Source: Anas platyrhynchos (taxonomy: Eukaryota > Chordata > Aves > Anseriformes > Anatidae). From it: DNA of 64,000 bases. The translations under genes and the position numbers were made by a program. The DNA lies in contig NC_092593.1 in NCBI RefSeq assembly GCF_047663525.1, positions 29,972,501 to 30,036,500 on the forward strand, given 5' to 3'. Shown piece after piece: positions 1 to 14,200 of this stretch. How positions within the stretch are numbered: the first letter of the stretch is position 1; each line of letters begins with the position of its first letter. The notes under the pieces are model-generated. The model was not told the DNA's origin and did not search any database. It was given only the letters and a program-made list of their open reading frames with translations.

Positions 1-3000
1 GGATTCTCTTTCCCTCCTCCATATGCCACTCACGTGGACGTAGCCTTTTCCCCCATTCATTACCCTGAAGGCGTAACGAAGATGCTCTCCCCACCTCGGA
101 GTGCCAAGAGCAGCTCCTGCACTCCCATTACCTGACGGTGTCACCCCTGGTGGTCACCACTACAGCATCCCAGGTGAAAGCAAGCCCAGAGGGCACTTCC
201 CTTTCCCTGCATGGTATAATACTGTCCATATAAACTACTCTGTCCACAGGCAAGTCCAAAGGGCTTGTCAACAGCAAGGACAGGCAGAGGAGCATCTGTT
301 CCAAGTATATGCTCTCGCAGACACCATCGGTACAAACATCCTTTTGAGAACAGCCACTTTCACTTTACTCTGTAAGCCAGCTCAACTAAATCAAATAAAA
401 AGTTAGCCTGGTTCCAGAAGGGTGACTAGATTCACGTTTAGCTTCTCAAATTCATCTGGATTAATTTTCCCTGTGTACATAAAACACAATGTCTTTACGT
501 CAATATATTGCCCTGGTTAGCAAGTAGAAATGCACGGAAGATATCCAGCTGACCCTTCACAGCAGCTTGGCAGGGGACCAAGCCACCTTGCAGCCATCTG
601 TGAGGTCGGTTCCCATGAGGGAGAGATTTGCTGTGGGATTAGCAGCGCACTAGAGGGCCCCAGGAAGGCAGACCGAGTCAGCTCCCGAGTCCTGAGTGGG
701 AGCTTTGAGACTGATGCAGTCTGAAAGTACCTGGAGAATACCACGGAGCCAGTGTTGGTGCCAGTGCACTCATGTCACTCATGGAAACCTCAGAAGAGCC
801 TCTAAGGTCCCCTGAAAAACAAACCAGAAGCTCTCCTTGGCCAAGTGTTTTAACATCACCGACCCCTGAGATCCATCGTGCCATGCAAATCCACAAAGAC
901 TCCAGAAACCTTGACCTCCATCTCCCACACAGAAGAAACCATTCCCCAGCAGTTTCGTGGATCTGACTCCGTCTGAAACAAAAAACCTTCTGTTGCCACT
1001 AGCAGTGATCTCAACAGTCACAATGCCAATCCATAGGCAAGCCAAGCTTTCCAAGCAAACACAAGTTGTTTAAAGGAAGGACTAGGGTAGATTTTCTCCC
1101 CAAGAGCTCAGACACCACCGTAATTTTAGAATCGATGTGCAGGTGTTATCTGTTGTTTGTGAACTGTTTGCAAACTAACACGCTTAGGATCCTCACACAA
1201 GTACGTATGACACACACTGACCAACTCTTTTTCACTGATATAATATTAATTGAAAAAGTGTAGGGTGCATCTTGGAAGATAAAGAAAAAAAATAAAGAAA
1301 AAAGCCACCTAATTAGCTAGAGGTGATCCATCCATGATTAGGTTGCGTGATCCAAGAAATCATAAGTGTTCAGCTCTGTGCTGAAGACAAGCGCGAAAGG
1401 TTTGAGAAGCAAGTGGCAGATCAAGTTCAAAGCCCCCTGGAAGTCATTTGCGATAAGTTTAAATTATACAAAGCTTTATTTCTGAGCTGAGTCCCGGAGC
1501 AAGTACTGATGACATTCAACTGAGCCCTAGAGTAAAAATGTCTAATATCATACTTTAAAAAAAAAAGAGATGACTGAATATTTTCTAATACTTGTACACA
1601 ATAAAATTTATGAAACAGATAACAAAAGCCATCCATCTTCATTTAAAAGTCACGGCTTTTGCCTTTTGTTAAATTTAATTGCTTCCCCCATGGCTTTAAA
1701 TCAAGGGCAGATTCTAATAAAAGTAATTATTTTGCCGTGCAGCTAGCATGGCAAAGCTGCATGATAAAGGTTAATCTACTAAGTGATGGCAGCCACTAAA
1801 TGAGTGTGATAATTCCCATTAATAACTCTATGCCAAAGATGGGGCTTGAATTTATATGTTCATTGACACGACAGCCACAGAGCCAGCACCCGGTGACTTG
1901 GCAGCTCTAGTGTCCAGGTGTCATTGCCCCAGCTATTTTTTTTTTTTAGTCTAATGCCTATTTTCATCAGTTGGACAGTCTGCTGGTGGATTTTGCCACT
2001 TTTACCACTTACAACCTGTGTGTTCAGTTACACAGTGACAGCATTGCCATTTATTACACACTAGATATGATTTTAGGTACCAACATTCAGCCCAGGACAT
2101 AGGTGTCCAGTGTCTGCACCAATTTTCTACAATAAAATTTTCAAATTTTTACAATATCGTAGAATAAGTCAAGTCTTTGTGGTTTCAGTTATCAACTAGA
2201 AACACGGAATCTGATTTGAGAAGAGCACTGCAGACATTTCATAGAAAGCTAGACTAGCTGTCTCAACTACAGTTGTAGTTGAGTTGTAAAACACAAATTA
2301 CTCTGAAATCAGGCAAGCAAAAAGGTGAGAATTAGAACCCTAACACTGCAGCTATTTTTAATACAATACTGAGAGTAACACCCTCCAAATGACAATATGT
2401 CTGTTCTATGAATAAACTAAAATACAGCCTTTTGCACATGCCTGCCCCTCTCCCAAGGAAGCTGCCACCTGCATGTTTATTTTCCATGTGGGAGGCCAGG
2501 GAGGGATGAGGTAGAAAAATCCCAGAAGTCTGCTAGCAAATGTGGTCAAAATGTCAGCTTGTCTCCTGTTTCAGTAAGCAGAGGTAGTCCACATTGAACA
2601 GCTCTGGCAGATGAAAGCACTGGCTTTCTAGTTTTATAACATTAATCCTACCTAAACCCTTCCTGCAGTACACTGTGTGGGGACAAAGGGAAGTATGGTT
2701 TTCCTGCTCTCCATCCCAGGCAGCCATAATCAGCAAGATCTATGTTTTTTAGGACATTTTAAGCAGTGGGAGGGGGACACGAGGAGTTCAAGCACAGCTT
2801 GCTTTACACCTCCCATGCGCAGCGAAAACAAGTGCATCAAAACCAGCAGGCTCTCATCTGTTCTGTTCCTGAAACTCACGTTTCAAGATTGGCAATCTTC
2901 AGGCCAAGGGTCGGGGCTGCATCGTGCCTTGAGATCCACCAGGAGGTGGTGGCAGGAGTCCCACGGCTCCTGGGAGGCTTCAGTGCCTCCAACGTGTAGA

Positions 3001-5732
3001 GGCAGCCTGAGGCTGTTCCCCCTTCTCTCTGCAGAGCTGGGGAGGGTAAAGCCTGAAGACAAAGCAGCAGTAGATTAACTTTACATTGCTCTGATGTTTG
3101 CTGGTGGAGCAGGTCAGAGGAGCAGGAGAGCATGGAGTGGAGAGGGCAGCTGCTCCTTCATTGGAGGTGCTTTAGCCTGAAAGAAAAGATGCTGCAAGCT
3201 CCGCTCTGTGCCCTGGATGACACCTCTGCTTGCTCTGCACTTTCATCGACATTTCTATGTGATGGAAGAAACCTGAATTAAATACTCTGCCCCCGCGGCA
3301 CACACACCTGCCTGCCTCTGAGAGGCACCCAAAGGTCGTAGCTCCACCAGGAGAAGAGCAGCAGCCGAACACAGCTGGAAATTTCCATGCCAGCCCCTGG
3401 GGAGGTGGAGATTGAAACCACCTGCAGCCTCGTTGTTCCACACAAAGGGATGACTGCTATGTTCACCACCTGCTTCAATATTTGCCTTGACCTCAAACCT
3501 ATCTTCCAGCTAGCAGGTAACCCCTTTACATCGTTCCTTCAACCCAAAATACACCTTTTCCTCCCCACTAACTATTGTTATGTCCAAACCTGCTAAAAAT
3601 TTCAGCTACCACAGCCTGGCCAGAGTCCCTGTTTCAGGTAGTTCCCAGACTGGATGTCCTAACACCATTTTTTTTTTTCTTTTTTCCTGTTAATGCACAG
3701 CCACAACCAGCACCACCACTACCAGTTCCCTGTTACTGCCCCAGGTCTGAGTGCTGGAGGCCAGCTAGAGCAGCAGTGGACACTGCTGCTCCCTCCTCAC
3801 CTCTTTGCAAATTGCACTGAAAAGTCACACAAAGCTCAAATATTCCTGGTGCTAGAAAGAAAAAGCAGCTAGTTATCTCTGCAGTTCTAGCAAGTGAGAG
3901 CCTAAAAGATGTAACGCTGCTGCCAGCTTAGCTACACATCCAAAAATAAATGTGCTTTCCTGGTCGTGGTGAGTGAATGCATGTCACCGAGGAAAGCGAA
4001 ATCAAAATTGAAAGCTGGCGAGGAAGAGAGATTTATTCAGACTATGCCTGTCATTAGGGTCCGTTCCTATTTAGGGCTGTGCTATTGCCCAGGGGCCGCC
4101 TGGGAAACATGAGTAGCTACATCTGCAACTAGCAGGGCACTTGGAAAAGCACAGGTGCTGTTTGTAGCCTTTGTAGCCAAAGTAGCCAGGCAAAGACAAC
4201 TCGAATTTAGCTCAAAGAGGACACCCAGACCCAAAACTCCACTGCTGCTCATGTGTTTGAGCATCACAGCACTTGCCAGCATGCTCAGCAAAGGGCAAGG
4301 GCTGTGCCTGGGTTCCCAGTGAGCTGGGTCAGAACAAGTGGTAATTTTGCTGGAGCCCTCTTGAGTTTAATCAAGGCTTCGTGAGATAAATGAAATGGTA
4401 TCAGCTGTGCTGCCACAGTGCCACTGCTCCAGGGGACAGGTTATGGAGGAGGCGACTAATAACTCAGGGACACAGGAAGATGATGTTTTGGGAGGGAAAG
4501 GATCCAGCCTCAATGCACTGGACAACGACTGCAGCAGTCCCTGGTGCAAAGAGATCAAGTTTAAGACAAGGCAGAGCATTGATAAATTTATAGGCTGACT
4601 TGAATCACAATCTCTGGTAGCAGTGAAAATAAAGAGGCATTTTAACCAGTGTTTTAGTGCAACCTGTTATGTGGATAAGTCATATGGCTAGAATCAGGAA
4701 ACAAGTACATCCCATTTCCCTGTCCAAGTCTTTTGTGTGTGTGCATGTTTGTTGTTGTTGTTTTCTATAGTATTACTGCTAAGAACATGAGAGTCTGGAA
4801 TTATCAAAATAAAGACCCTCCAAGGACAGAATAACACCTGCAGCATTGATTAAAGCTTTCCAGAGGATGGCAGATTCGTCTTTTAATCCCCTCCTCCTGC
4901 CCAACTATCTCCTATTCATTTCCCTTTTAAGCACACTGTTATTTATGCTTAATCAGTCTACAGGATTGCTAAAGGTTGACCCACAAGACGGTAGAAGTGA
5001 CCCCTGCAGTAGGCATCAGACACCAGTCACCTCCCTGAATTCACACTGGTGCAGTGCTGCCCAAACTGGGGCAGCCAAGTTCCTGCAGTAACGAATATAC
5101 CAAAGGATGGCTCCAGGAGTTCATCCCTCTTGGCACATCCCAGGCATCGTTTGCTGAGAGAATGCCTTAAAATATTCTAGACACACTCTCAAACTCCAGT
5201 TTTCTGTACGTGTCCTCTAAAGGTGAAAGATTTATAGGAAACTATTCTTGGCGCCTCTAACCTGAAGAGATGTTAAATTTCTAAAGGGATCTGATGTTAA
5301 GAGCTTTCTTCTGCGTTAAGGAGAAAAAGCGGAGCTAAAACTGAATGTTTCATTTCTTATTTTTATGGCCACTTTAAGGATCTTTGAAGAAAGATTAATG
5401 AGAAGCAATCGCTAGCATATGAGTGGAGTATGTCTTCTCTGTACCATTCACCATCTTCCACATAGCTCATCACTCTGCTCCCTAGCAGAGTGGTGAGCTC
5501 CCTACTCCTAGCTCTGTTTGTGTCTTGGTTTTCCTGATCCCTTCTCTGCACTCCCGGGCCATATTCCTAGAATATTCCCAGGATGTGTACATCTGCCTCC
5601 ACTGCCTATGCACTTTGTTTCTGTGTTTTAGTTTGGCTGAGAGGTGTTGACTTAGCCAAGTTGGTCTCCTGCCTGCCCTGCCCAATCTCTTGCATCTCAG
5701 AACTGCAAGCTCCTATGCCCTAAACACACACG

Positions 5733-5777
5733 CAAAAAACAAAAACAAAAAAAACAAAAACAAAAAAAAAACAAAAC
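5733..5777. repeat. A-rich low-complexity tract
   Basis: Runs of 5 to 10 A separated by single C residues. It is simple low-complexity DNA with no CR1 or retrocopy body recognised next to it. Confidence 0.85.
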
Positions 5778-6222
5778 ACCACCACAAATAGTTGCATTTT
5801 TTGACATAGGAATCAAGCTTAATATCTCGCTGGGGAAAACGTAAGACTAACTGCAGCCCAGTGCTTCAGTCTCTACTCTTCAGTCTTGTGAGGCTGAGCC
5901 TCACCAGGGAGGCATCAGCAAAAGATGACACTTTAGCAGTGTCTACCGCAGGGAAAAAATACCTTTGGATTTTCAGCGAGAAAGAGTATTCAGTAAAAAG
6001 AAACCTCACTCTGCCTCATTTATATCAGAGAGTGAAAAAGAGTACATCCAAGCTGACTGTGTTCTGTAAAGTGGCATACTAATGAATACAAGGCCAAACT
6101 TTAGTGCTAACCAAAAAGCACAGCTTCTGATTCTTCACAATTTTAATTGGTTTCATTCCCAAAAGAAATATTTCTGTAAACCCGAAGCTCTGGGTTCCTG
6201 GCAGTTGCAGAGGGATAGAAAG

Positions 6223-6250
6223 AAAAAAAAAAAAAAAAAAAAAAAAAAAA
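6223..6250. repeat. A28 homopolymer
   Basis: An uninterrupted run of 28 A. I found no gene-like or retrocopy sequence directly upstream that would make it the poly(A) tail of an inserted transcript. Confidence 0.9.
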
Positions 6251-7022
6251 GCACACAGCAATTCTAGAGGGAGATCTTTAAATGACAAAACTAAACCTTG
6301 GACGCTTCTGTTGGTTTTTGTGTGGAAAAGCCGTAATGAAATTTCATGGTTCCTTCACAGCCACAATAGGACTGGTTGAATTTGAGCAACCTTCAGTGAA
6401 AAACATATAAAACCAATATTTTTTTTCTTTTCAAAGAAAAAAAGCTTTCTACTTCAAAAAGAAAGAGAGATAGGGAGAGGGAGGAGAAGTTAAAAAGAAA
6501 CTAAAAAAAAATTGCCTTTTTTTTTTTAATCAAAGAATTTTTCTTCCCCTGAGGCAACAGAAGTAAAGATAATCCTGAAAAAGCTGAATGAAGATAAAAT
6601 TTTTTGGAGGTTCACATGTGGACTTGACCTAGATACAGTTACATTTCTTGTGATTAATTCATGGGTTGTAGTTTTATACAAGACTGTTCAAATTCCAGCT
6701 ATAAAACAAATTAGACAAAGCGTCATATTACTCGCTCTCACCTCTTGATAGATCACTAAGTATCCGAATATTTTAATTATTTGAAATAGCCCATGATTTA
6801 TTCTTTGCCCTTGAATCCTGCTTTGAATCTGTTTTTTGCCTTTGTGCCTTGCAAACTACATTTGAGTATAGAGGGACTGGGTACTAAAGAGATATTAAAC
6901 CCTTTGCCAACCTGTGGAAATCTGGGGGAGGCAGCCAGGTGCTCATACCCACACTGCATACTCAACTCCACCTGAAAGATTATTTAAAGCTCTTAAAGCT
7001 AAGAAAGCAGATGAATAAGGAT

Positions 7023-7043
7023 TAATAATAATAATAAATAAAT
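7023..7043. repeat. Short AAT/AAAT microsatellite
   Basis: About four AAT units followed by AAAT units in AT-rich DNA. It is too short to be certainly polymorphic. Confidence 0.8.
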
Positions 7044-9639
7044 GAAGGTGAACAGAGATATTGCTTCTTGAAAGCTCCAGATACACGTGGTTTGCTCATC
7101 CCTAAGCAGGCTGTCAGGCTCTTAAAAAACTCCAGAAGCTCCCTGAGCCCTGAATCAGAGTTACTTTTCCACTTCTGCTCTCATCTAGAGTGGGGTTTCT
7201 TATTTCTAAGAACAGCTTCTAGTCTGTCACTCCTTTTCTGTGCCACCTGAGATGCCCCCAGCCATTTGAAGACAGCTCCTGTGGGTCTCTGTCCCACTTG
7301 AAAGTGGCAAGGACAGCATTTACGTGGCTGTGTCTTCACGAGACTGGCAGCACGTGCACATGCACAGCCCATGACCCACCCTGAGTTTATCTGGCTCCTA
7401 ACGCAGCCACGCAATGCTGCATAGCCATCGTCTTTCAACACAGCTGGCCGCAAGCCAAAGATAAACATTTACGGCAGATACAGTAGGGAAGAAGTGAAGT
7501 AATTTTTATTAGAAAAACTGAGCCTCCTTAGACAGATCACTTTCCTGTGAGACACAGCCTCCGAGATCTGAAAGCAAGGAAAATGCTCTGATCTCCCTGA
7601 TGGGTCCCTGGGTGATATACACTTGCCAAACTTTAGGCAACCGTTTCACCCAATTAGATGAAAAATAATAAATTATAATATCCCTGCCAAGGCATAGCTA
7701 ATCTGAAGGCTGTCTTGAAAATTAAAAACACTGCTTTGACTTGACAGATGTGAGCATCTAATCGCGTTGTGATTCTTAACCCTACTTGAGCTGGCTTCTG
7801 TAACTTCTTCTGTTTTTACCAATTAAACTTTCCCAGCTCACCTTTTCTCAACTTTGATCGTTTCATTAACATTCTCCTAGGTACCTGAGCAGCCAGAGCT
7901 AATTTATAGCATTCTGTGATTTCTGGCAAGCACTGAATCCATTAATGCTAGCCTGAGCAATCAAGGGTGGCAAAAACTGGACAGCGCTGTGTTACGCCAA
8001 GTGACTGCTCAGCCAGGTAGAAGTTCCCAGAACAGCAAATTACTGGCTCCACTGCTTACCCTCCAAACACACTTACTTAGGTCACTGAACCTGGCAGCAA
8101 GAAAACAAGCCTCTACCAAAATGCTGTCTGTAAGGGTGGCTCTCTTAACACATCTGTTCTTCTGGAAGCCATAAATTTGATAAAGTTCAGGATTTCCCTT
8201 GTTAGCCCAGGCATTTCAGTGAGCTGGGCCAACCATACTTTTTGCTTGCACTAGTACTAGAAGAAGCACCGAAAAAAGAAAAAAAAAGAAAGAAAAAAAA
8301 ATGAAACCAAAAAAACCCAACCCTGCATTCACGAGAGCCTCTTTTTCTTCTTCTGCCAATATCCCAACATGTGAATGCAGCCTCCCTATCCCCCACTGGC
8401 CAGAAAAATGCTGCTTTTACGCAGCGAGAAATAGGGCAGATGGCTTCACCTTGCAGATGCCTCTTGTCTGGTAGGCAGCTGTCGACAGGCCGTGTCTCTA
8501 ATCTATGAGTGGAGGACAGGAGGTAAAAAGTCTTAGAGAAATTAACTTTATGCTGATTGCCTTAATGACTCTGATTCAGTTTCCACGAGTCTCCTGCAAT
8601 TGTGTACATAATCTGTCCAATCTCAGTGCAATCTCACACTGTCCTATCTCTGCTGCCAACACATGGTCTGAGTCTTCACTGTTGTCATTTCAAAGCTCAT
8701 ACAATATTTTATTTCCTCTATGAAGTGTGAGCCAAACAAGGGAAGCCCAAACTTTAGCATGGTGAAGCAGTAAGTTTTCCGTGGACATGTGAGCTTTGCA
8801 CCAGTGCTTGAGTTCACCTTTTGTAGGATGCTGCACGAGGCTTTCCTCAGAAAACACAGTGCAAGGAGTTTAACCAAGGTTCTGACAAGCGTGTGCTAGA
8901 TTAGGGATTGCTGTTATGGCATTGCAAGCTCCTGAGGAAGACAAACACCAGGGCGTTCACAGGTTCCGTTTCAAATTCCCTTTATCCCAGCTCAAGAACT
9001 TTCTCATGGCCATTTGTGGGGACAGAATATAAGGTTGCTTTGAGGAAATGAAATTAATCATCTATGTCCGCTAAGAATCAGTGTGAGAGCACTTTGACGT
9101 GCACAGGCTGGAGAAGGACCGTAAGCTTTTGGACACTCTTGCTTTCACCAATCTCATACATTTGATGAGTGTCATTTCCAGGCACAGGCAGACCACACTC
9201 TCCACCCCCAACTTACATCCATCAGCCCTGTGCTGATACCACAAAGAAAGGGCCCTGGTGGGACCAGCTCATGGGCTTGTCCTCTGTGCTCACTGCAAGA
9301 GCTTTGGGCAGAAGGCAGTTCTGCTGGAGAACAGCTGGAGGATGGAAAGCAAAAGTGATGCCTACTGATGCAGGATCCAGACACACAAACTCGCTCCTCT
9401 TTCTGTTGCCTCTTTCCATTTCTGCACAGATGCAAACAGCATGCTTGGAATTGCCATCTTGGCACAGGTGAACTCGATAGTTACCCAGCTTGGAATATTT
9501 TATAAAAGACTTCAGGACAGGGAAGTTTTTTGACCAAAACTTGACAAAAAAACAACATATCTCAGTGCTGTTTAAGCTGCAGTTTGTAAGGAAAGAAGTT
9601 TCAGTTTTAAAAAGCTTCCAAGCAGCTCTGCTGGGTGCC

Positions 9640-10035
9640 TTCCAGCAGCGCTGAGCAGAGGGGAAGGCTCACCACCCTGGGCCTGCTGGCCGCACTGTGC
9701 CTAAGGCAGCCCCGGTGCCGCCAGCCCTCTTGGTGCCCAGGGCACGCTGCTGGCCCGTGCTCAGCGCGGTGCCCACCAGGCCCCCAGGGCCCTTCCTGCA
9801 GAGCTGCTTCCCAGCTGGGTGCCCCAGCGTGTCCCGGGGCCTGGGGCTGCTTCTCCCCGGGGGCAGCACTCTGCACCTCTCCTGCCTGGGCTCCCCCAGG
9901 CTCCTGCCAGCCCAGCTCTGTCCCTGTCCCTGTCCCTCGGGATGGCCGCACGGCCCTCTGCTCGCTCCTCCTGGCTGGGTCCCCTCTGCTGCATCAGCAA
10001 TGAAGATGCTAAACAGCTAATTCCAGTGCTCCATA
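9640..10035 (-). mobile_element. CR1 LINE fragment (ORF2 reverse-transcriptase 3' part), GC-rich
   Basis: Read on the minus strand, this resembles the 3' portion of CR1 ORF2. In the plus text the order of words is that of a reversed CR1: the 'gcacactgctggc' type segment near 9,740, a 'gcaggactctgcac' type segment near 9,865, and the segment coding for 'NIFIND' near 10,000. It is truncated at both ends and its reading frame is degenerate. The GC content is strikingly higher than in the flanking DNA and it has a TGTCCC triplet repeat near 9,925. It is an old copy, and the long open frames seen here are by-products of high GC. Confidence 0.7.
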
Positions 10036-10989
10036 CTGATGATTCACCAAATCATGACCTTCAGGACTTTTTGTTGCAGTGATTACTCCACTAAGATGCT
10101 CAAAAATACCTTATGGATTCACACAGCATTGTAATTGTTCTGGAACAAGATAACTGCTGGAAAAGGAGCAACGTAGGTTATTTTGTAGCATGTTTTTTCT
10201 TCATGCAAAAGCATCACTTTTGCAGATAATTACACTCTGCTGGCAGAACAAATTTCAGTGAACAGTTGATAAAATTCATTATTAATGAGCTTTGGCTACC
10301 ACAATGCTGATTCTGTTCAAAATACGCTTGCATTCCACTCTCGCTTTTCTAAATACTAACGAGTCTGCCACTAATAGAATCAAATGCCATTTAGACATAT
10401 ATAGCCTAAGGGGGAAGCACGTTCTTCAGCTGTTTAGTCTCTGTCCCAGTCTGTTTTCAATGATATGTAGAATTTGGCCTTCTGGGCACAAAATAGGAAG
10501 AACTTTCTCCTCTATTTCAGCTTATCTAAAATGCCATCTGGAGAGCAAGACAAATTTATGACAGGTGATACCCAAAGCATAAAATGGATGGTAGTCCCTG
10601 TGTGAACTGTCTGTCTTCTCTGACATCAGTAGTTTGTCTCCCTCCCATGACTTGTCCCTCCTGGAGGAAATACCTACAGACCTTTGCCGTGGCTTGTCTG
10701 GAGACAAGCCCTGTCCCAGCCATGTAGCAGTGTGAGCTAAGAGAATGAGGAAGGCTTTGAGTTCTTCATGTAACAGGGGAGAGTAATTTTGAAGAACCTT
10801 CACCATAAAAGCCTTGATGGATGCCCACAGAAACACCAAGGTAATGACCTAAGGAAGGGAAGCTCAGCGGTGCAGGAAACAACGTAGGAAAGAAATGGCA
10901 CCTTGTGGGCCATCTTCACTGTCAGCAGCAGGGAAAGACCATCATCTCTCTTTCTACTGTGGGGATGAGGGATAATGAGGTAGACATTG
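10036..10989. other. Gene-free stretch
   Basis: I see no gene, RNA or clear repeat between the two CR1 fragments. Confidence 0.5.
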
Positions 10990-11210
10990 GATAATGTCTA
11001 CCTGGACTTCTGTAAGACCGTTGACTCCATCCCCTGTAAGATCCTCATAGACAAGCTGATGAGGTAGATGGTGTCATGGGCTGAAAACTGGCTGGAGAGC
11101 CAAGCCCAGAGGGTGGTGATCAGCAGCACAAAACACTAATTGAGAGCAAGTTACTAGCAGCCCTGTTCAACATCTTCATTAACGATCTGGTTGAAATTAC
11201 CTGAGAGAAC
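10990..11210 (+). mobile_element. Old CR1 LINE fragment (reverse transcriptase core)
   Basis: A plus-strand translation gives a worn version of the CR1 reverse-transcriptase core. It starts at the 'VYLDF' motif (motif A), passes through an 'NWLESQAQRVV' stretch, and ends at 'LFNIFINDL' near 11,165-11,195. In-frame stops and frameshifts are present. Both CR1 ends are missing. Confidence 0.8.
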
Positions 11211-14200
11211 ATCACAAGAATGAAAGGTAACTTCAGGAGTAGACTGTCATGATTCGTTAAAAGACAGGTGAAAAGAATAACCACACCAGTTAACACCTGA
11301 TTTAAAAAAAAAAGGTGTGGGGGGATTCAAAGTGGAGGAAAGGTGTGATCAAAATTGTCTGAGAGATTGTCTTAGATAGAAAAGCATGAAGAAGAATTAT
11401 GCGTTGTCCAAGGCTGTTAAATGACCACAAAGCCCTGACTTGAGAGAAGTTGCCTGTAGCCAAATGGGAAGTAGATAACGACATCAGTGATAAAAATTAG
11501 TTAGAAACACGGACAAAAGGGGTTTCACAGCTTCTATTTACATCTCTTGAGAGAAGACATGAGGGGGAAAAAAAAGATCTATGCATGGAAAGACTAATAA
11601 GAAAAATAACTTCCCCCATATATCAAATACAGAAAACTCCAACAATATTTCATACCACCCACCATCCAGTGTGCTAGGAATACCAGCAACATGTTACATC
11701 TTGGATTGTACTGGGTTAGACAAGCAAGATTGTGTGGTGTGCTGACGCCAACAGATGCCCAGAGGCTCTCACTGCCACTCCTCAACAGGACGGGGAGAAA
11801 AGAAGATGAAAAAGTTCATGGGCCGAGACAAACACAGGGAGACCTCCCCCCAGGTACTGTTACAGGTAAAACAGACTTGACTCGGGGAAAATTAACTTAA
11901 TTTCCAATTAAAATAGATTTGGATAGTGAGAAACGAAGAAAAAAAAAATAAAACACCACCTTCTCCCAACTCCTATTGCCCAAACCCAACTTCACTCCTT
12001 CATTCCCAACTCTTCAACCTCTTCCCCATCCACAAGTGCAGCCCCCCATCACCAACATCTTGACACCTGGTACAAATTGCTTGTCACAAACTGATCAGTA
12101 GGTGAGTTGTCTGTATTCAAAGAGAAGCTGTTGGGCTAAAAAAACCTACCTTCTTCTGAGAAGTAATAAAGGATATTAAGTGTTATTCCAGCAGTTAAAA
12201 CTAGTTAAAATGGGGTAACTGTGTTTTGGGAGTCCTGGAGATACTGGTTGAGAAGGTCTTTGTTTTCCACTTAGGGTTTTAACACTGAAAACATCAAGGG
12301 CCTGGCTGATGTTACAGACCCGTTCAGATTAGGCAACTGAGATGACCTTCAGTTACATTTCTGTTAGACAGATACACTGAAAAATGAGCTGTGAGATTTG
12401 TCTTCCCCTTGTTGTACCCTAATGAGAGCATAAACAAAATTGATTATTACGGAGTCTTTACTCGGCTAGGTTAATGACTACTGATAAAAACAACAGAAAG
12501 AACAACGGTATTTCTAGGATCCTTTCCAGCTGCAAAGATGTTAAAGAACGTTTTCACCAACAATGAACATTTCTTCCTAATCAAGTTCCCTGTGATATTG
12601 TTATTGAATGATATTGCAAGAAGATAAAGAAGCATTACTCAAGCTGAAGGACAGCTGTTTCTCTTGTTAAGTGGAGCTCCTTCAAATAAAATACATTTTA
12701 GAGACGTGAGATGCTGGTCAAAAGGACTCATATCATACCCCAACATGGGAGAGAAGCACAGCGGAGAATCAAATCTGAGCTGCCTGTCACAGTAGAGGAG
12801 ACCTATGGCTATCCTTGCCTGGTAAGAGCATAAAACATAAACATAAACCAACAGCAGGAGAAGCAACCTCCAGTTCTTAAACCCACTAAGTGGGACCTTT
12901 ACCTGTTCCCAGAGGGACTGGCCTTCTAAACCTGCTAAAATGGCACTGATTCACCAAACACACTACAAGTTTGCACTTGAAGGGAGGGCTGCAGAATGGG
13001 CAGCAGCCATCTGTGGTAGGCTTCAACCACGCAGCCTGCCAAGGGCTGTGATTAACGCTGTCCAGACAGAGCTTCTGCCTGCTGTCAGCAGCACTGCGTG
13101 TTGCACAGCCTGCCCAGGGCACTAACAACAGATGTCTCTAGCAGTTCAAAAGCTTGCACGAAGCTCTGAGTTTACATTTCAATTTCTGTGGCGTAAGCAC
13201 TACCGCAGGAAGAGACTGCTAAAAATATTTCGTAAGTCCTCTTCCCTGTGTTCTAACAAGCAACCTAAAAACGTCCGCTTGGCAGCTTCTCGACACTGGA
13301 AGGAACCTCAGCAGACTTACGACCAGATAGGACACTGAGGAAAACACACAGAAAAGCAGAGACATGGCTAGAGCTGAGCTGCCAACTCGAAGCAAGGGTC
13401 TGACACGAGCTGGATCCTCCCTCACAGACAGCTCACAGCAGAGCTCCCTGCTATTTTGGTAAGATTACAAAGCTTTTGCCTGTAATTTTCAATCTACGGT
13501 TTGGGGTTTCTTGCAGTTATTCCTTTGAGTTACCATAGATCCCATTGGCATTCTCTTCCCTGTTGCTTAAATATAGGCAGCATACTGAGAATCTCTCATG
13601 AGACAGCTTTTTAATTATACTGGAAAGCGCTGTATTTGTTGGCACAGCTTGAAGTCCAGCCAGGGTCCATGACGTGTTCAAGCCAATATCACGCCAGTGA
13701 TGGTCAGAACTGAGATTCATCTGTGCTCTCCACTTGGACTTTTCTGGTGAGGATCTCACAACCCAAATGAAGAAATTAAAATGAAAACAAAGGAAAACCC
13801 GACCACAGAATAGGAAGTAAATAGCCCACGAGTACGGCAATGGCTCATGCATATTTGAAATACCAGCTGGCTCCAGGACCTGAGCTGTGCGAACAGGTCT
13901 CAGCAAAACCTTCAGGGAACGTGCTGGGTTGTACTATTTCAGAGCAGTCATCACTCCTCGCAAACAAACATTCCTATGACAAAGCCTCTGTGAAAACACC
14001 AATAACTGTCAAGTTTGAAGGAAAGCAGCAGGAAAGCCATGGGCAAGCTGGGGCTGATGTAAAAGTTGAGAGTTCCTGGAATGCACTTTGCTCCTCTGCA
14101 ATGTAATTACCTTACAGTGCAATTGGTTATTGCTGCTAGCTAATACTAAATAAGGAGGGTATTTAACATAGTGTAAAGCTTGAATTTGAGAAGCAGAATC

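Larger units (their letters stand above)
1..9639. other. Gene-free AT-rich stretch
   Basis: No open frame here has codon-like structure, recognisable protein similarity or flanking splice signals in either strand; the longest frames are about 100 codons and look random. I see only A-rich or T-rich tracts and a short AAT repeat. Parts such as 1,640-1,880 and 7,640-7,930 are AT-rich, repeat-free and hold several TAAT cores. They could be conserved non-coding DNA, but this cannot be judged from one sequence. Confidence 0.6.

Noticed and set aside
9607-10082. Several overlapping Pro/Gly-rich frames of 66-122 codons
   Set aside because: They lie in a GC-rich, degenerate CR1 fragment and are by-products of composition.
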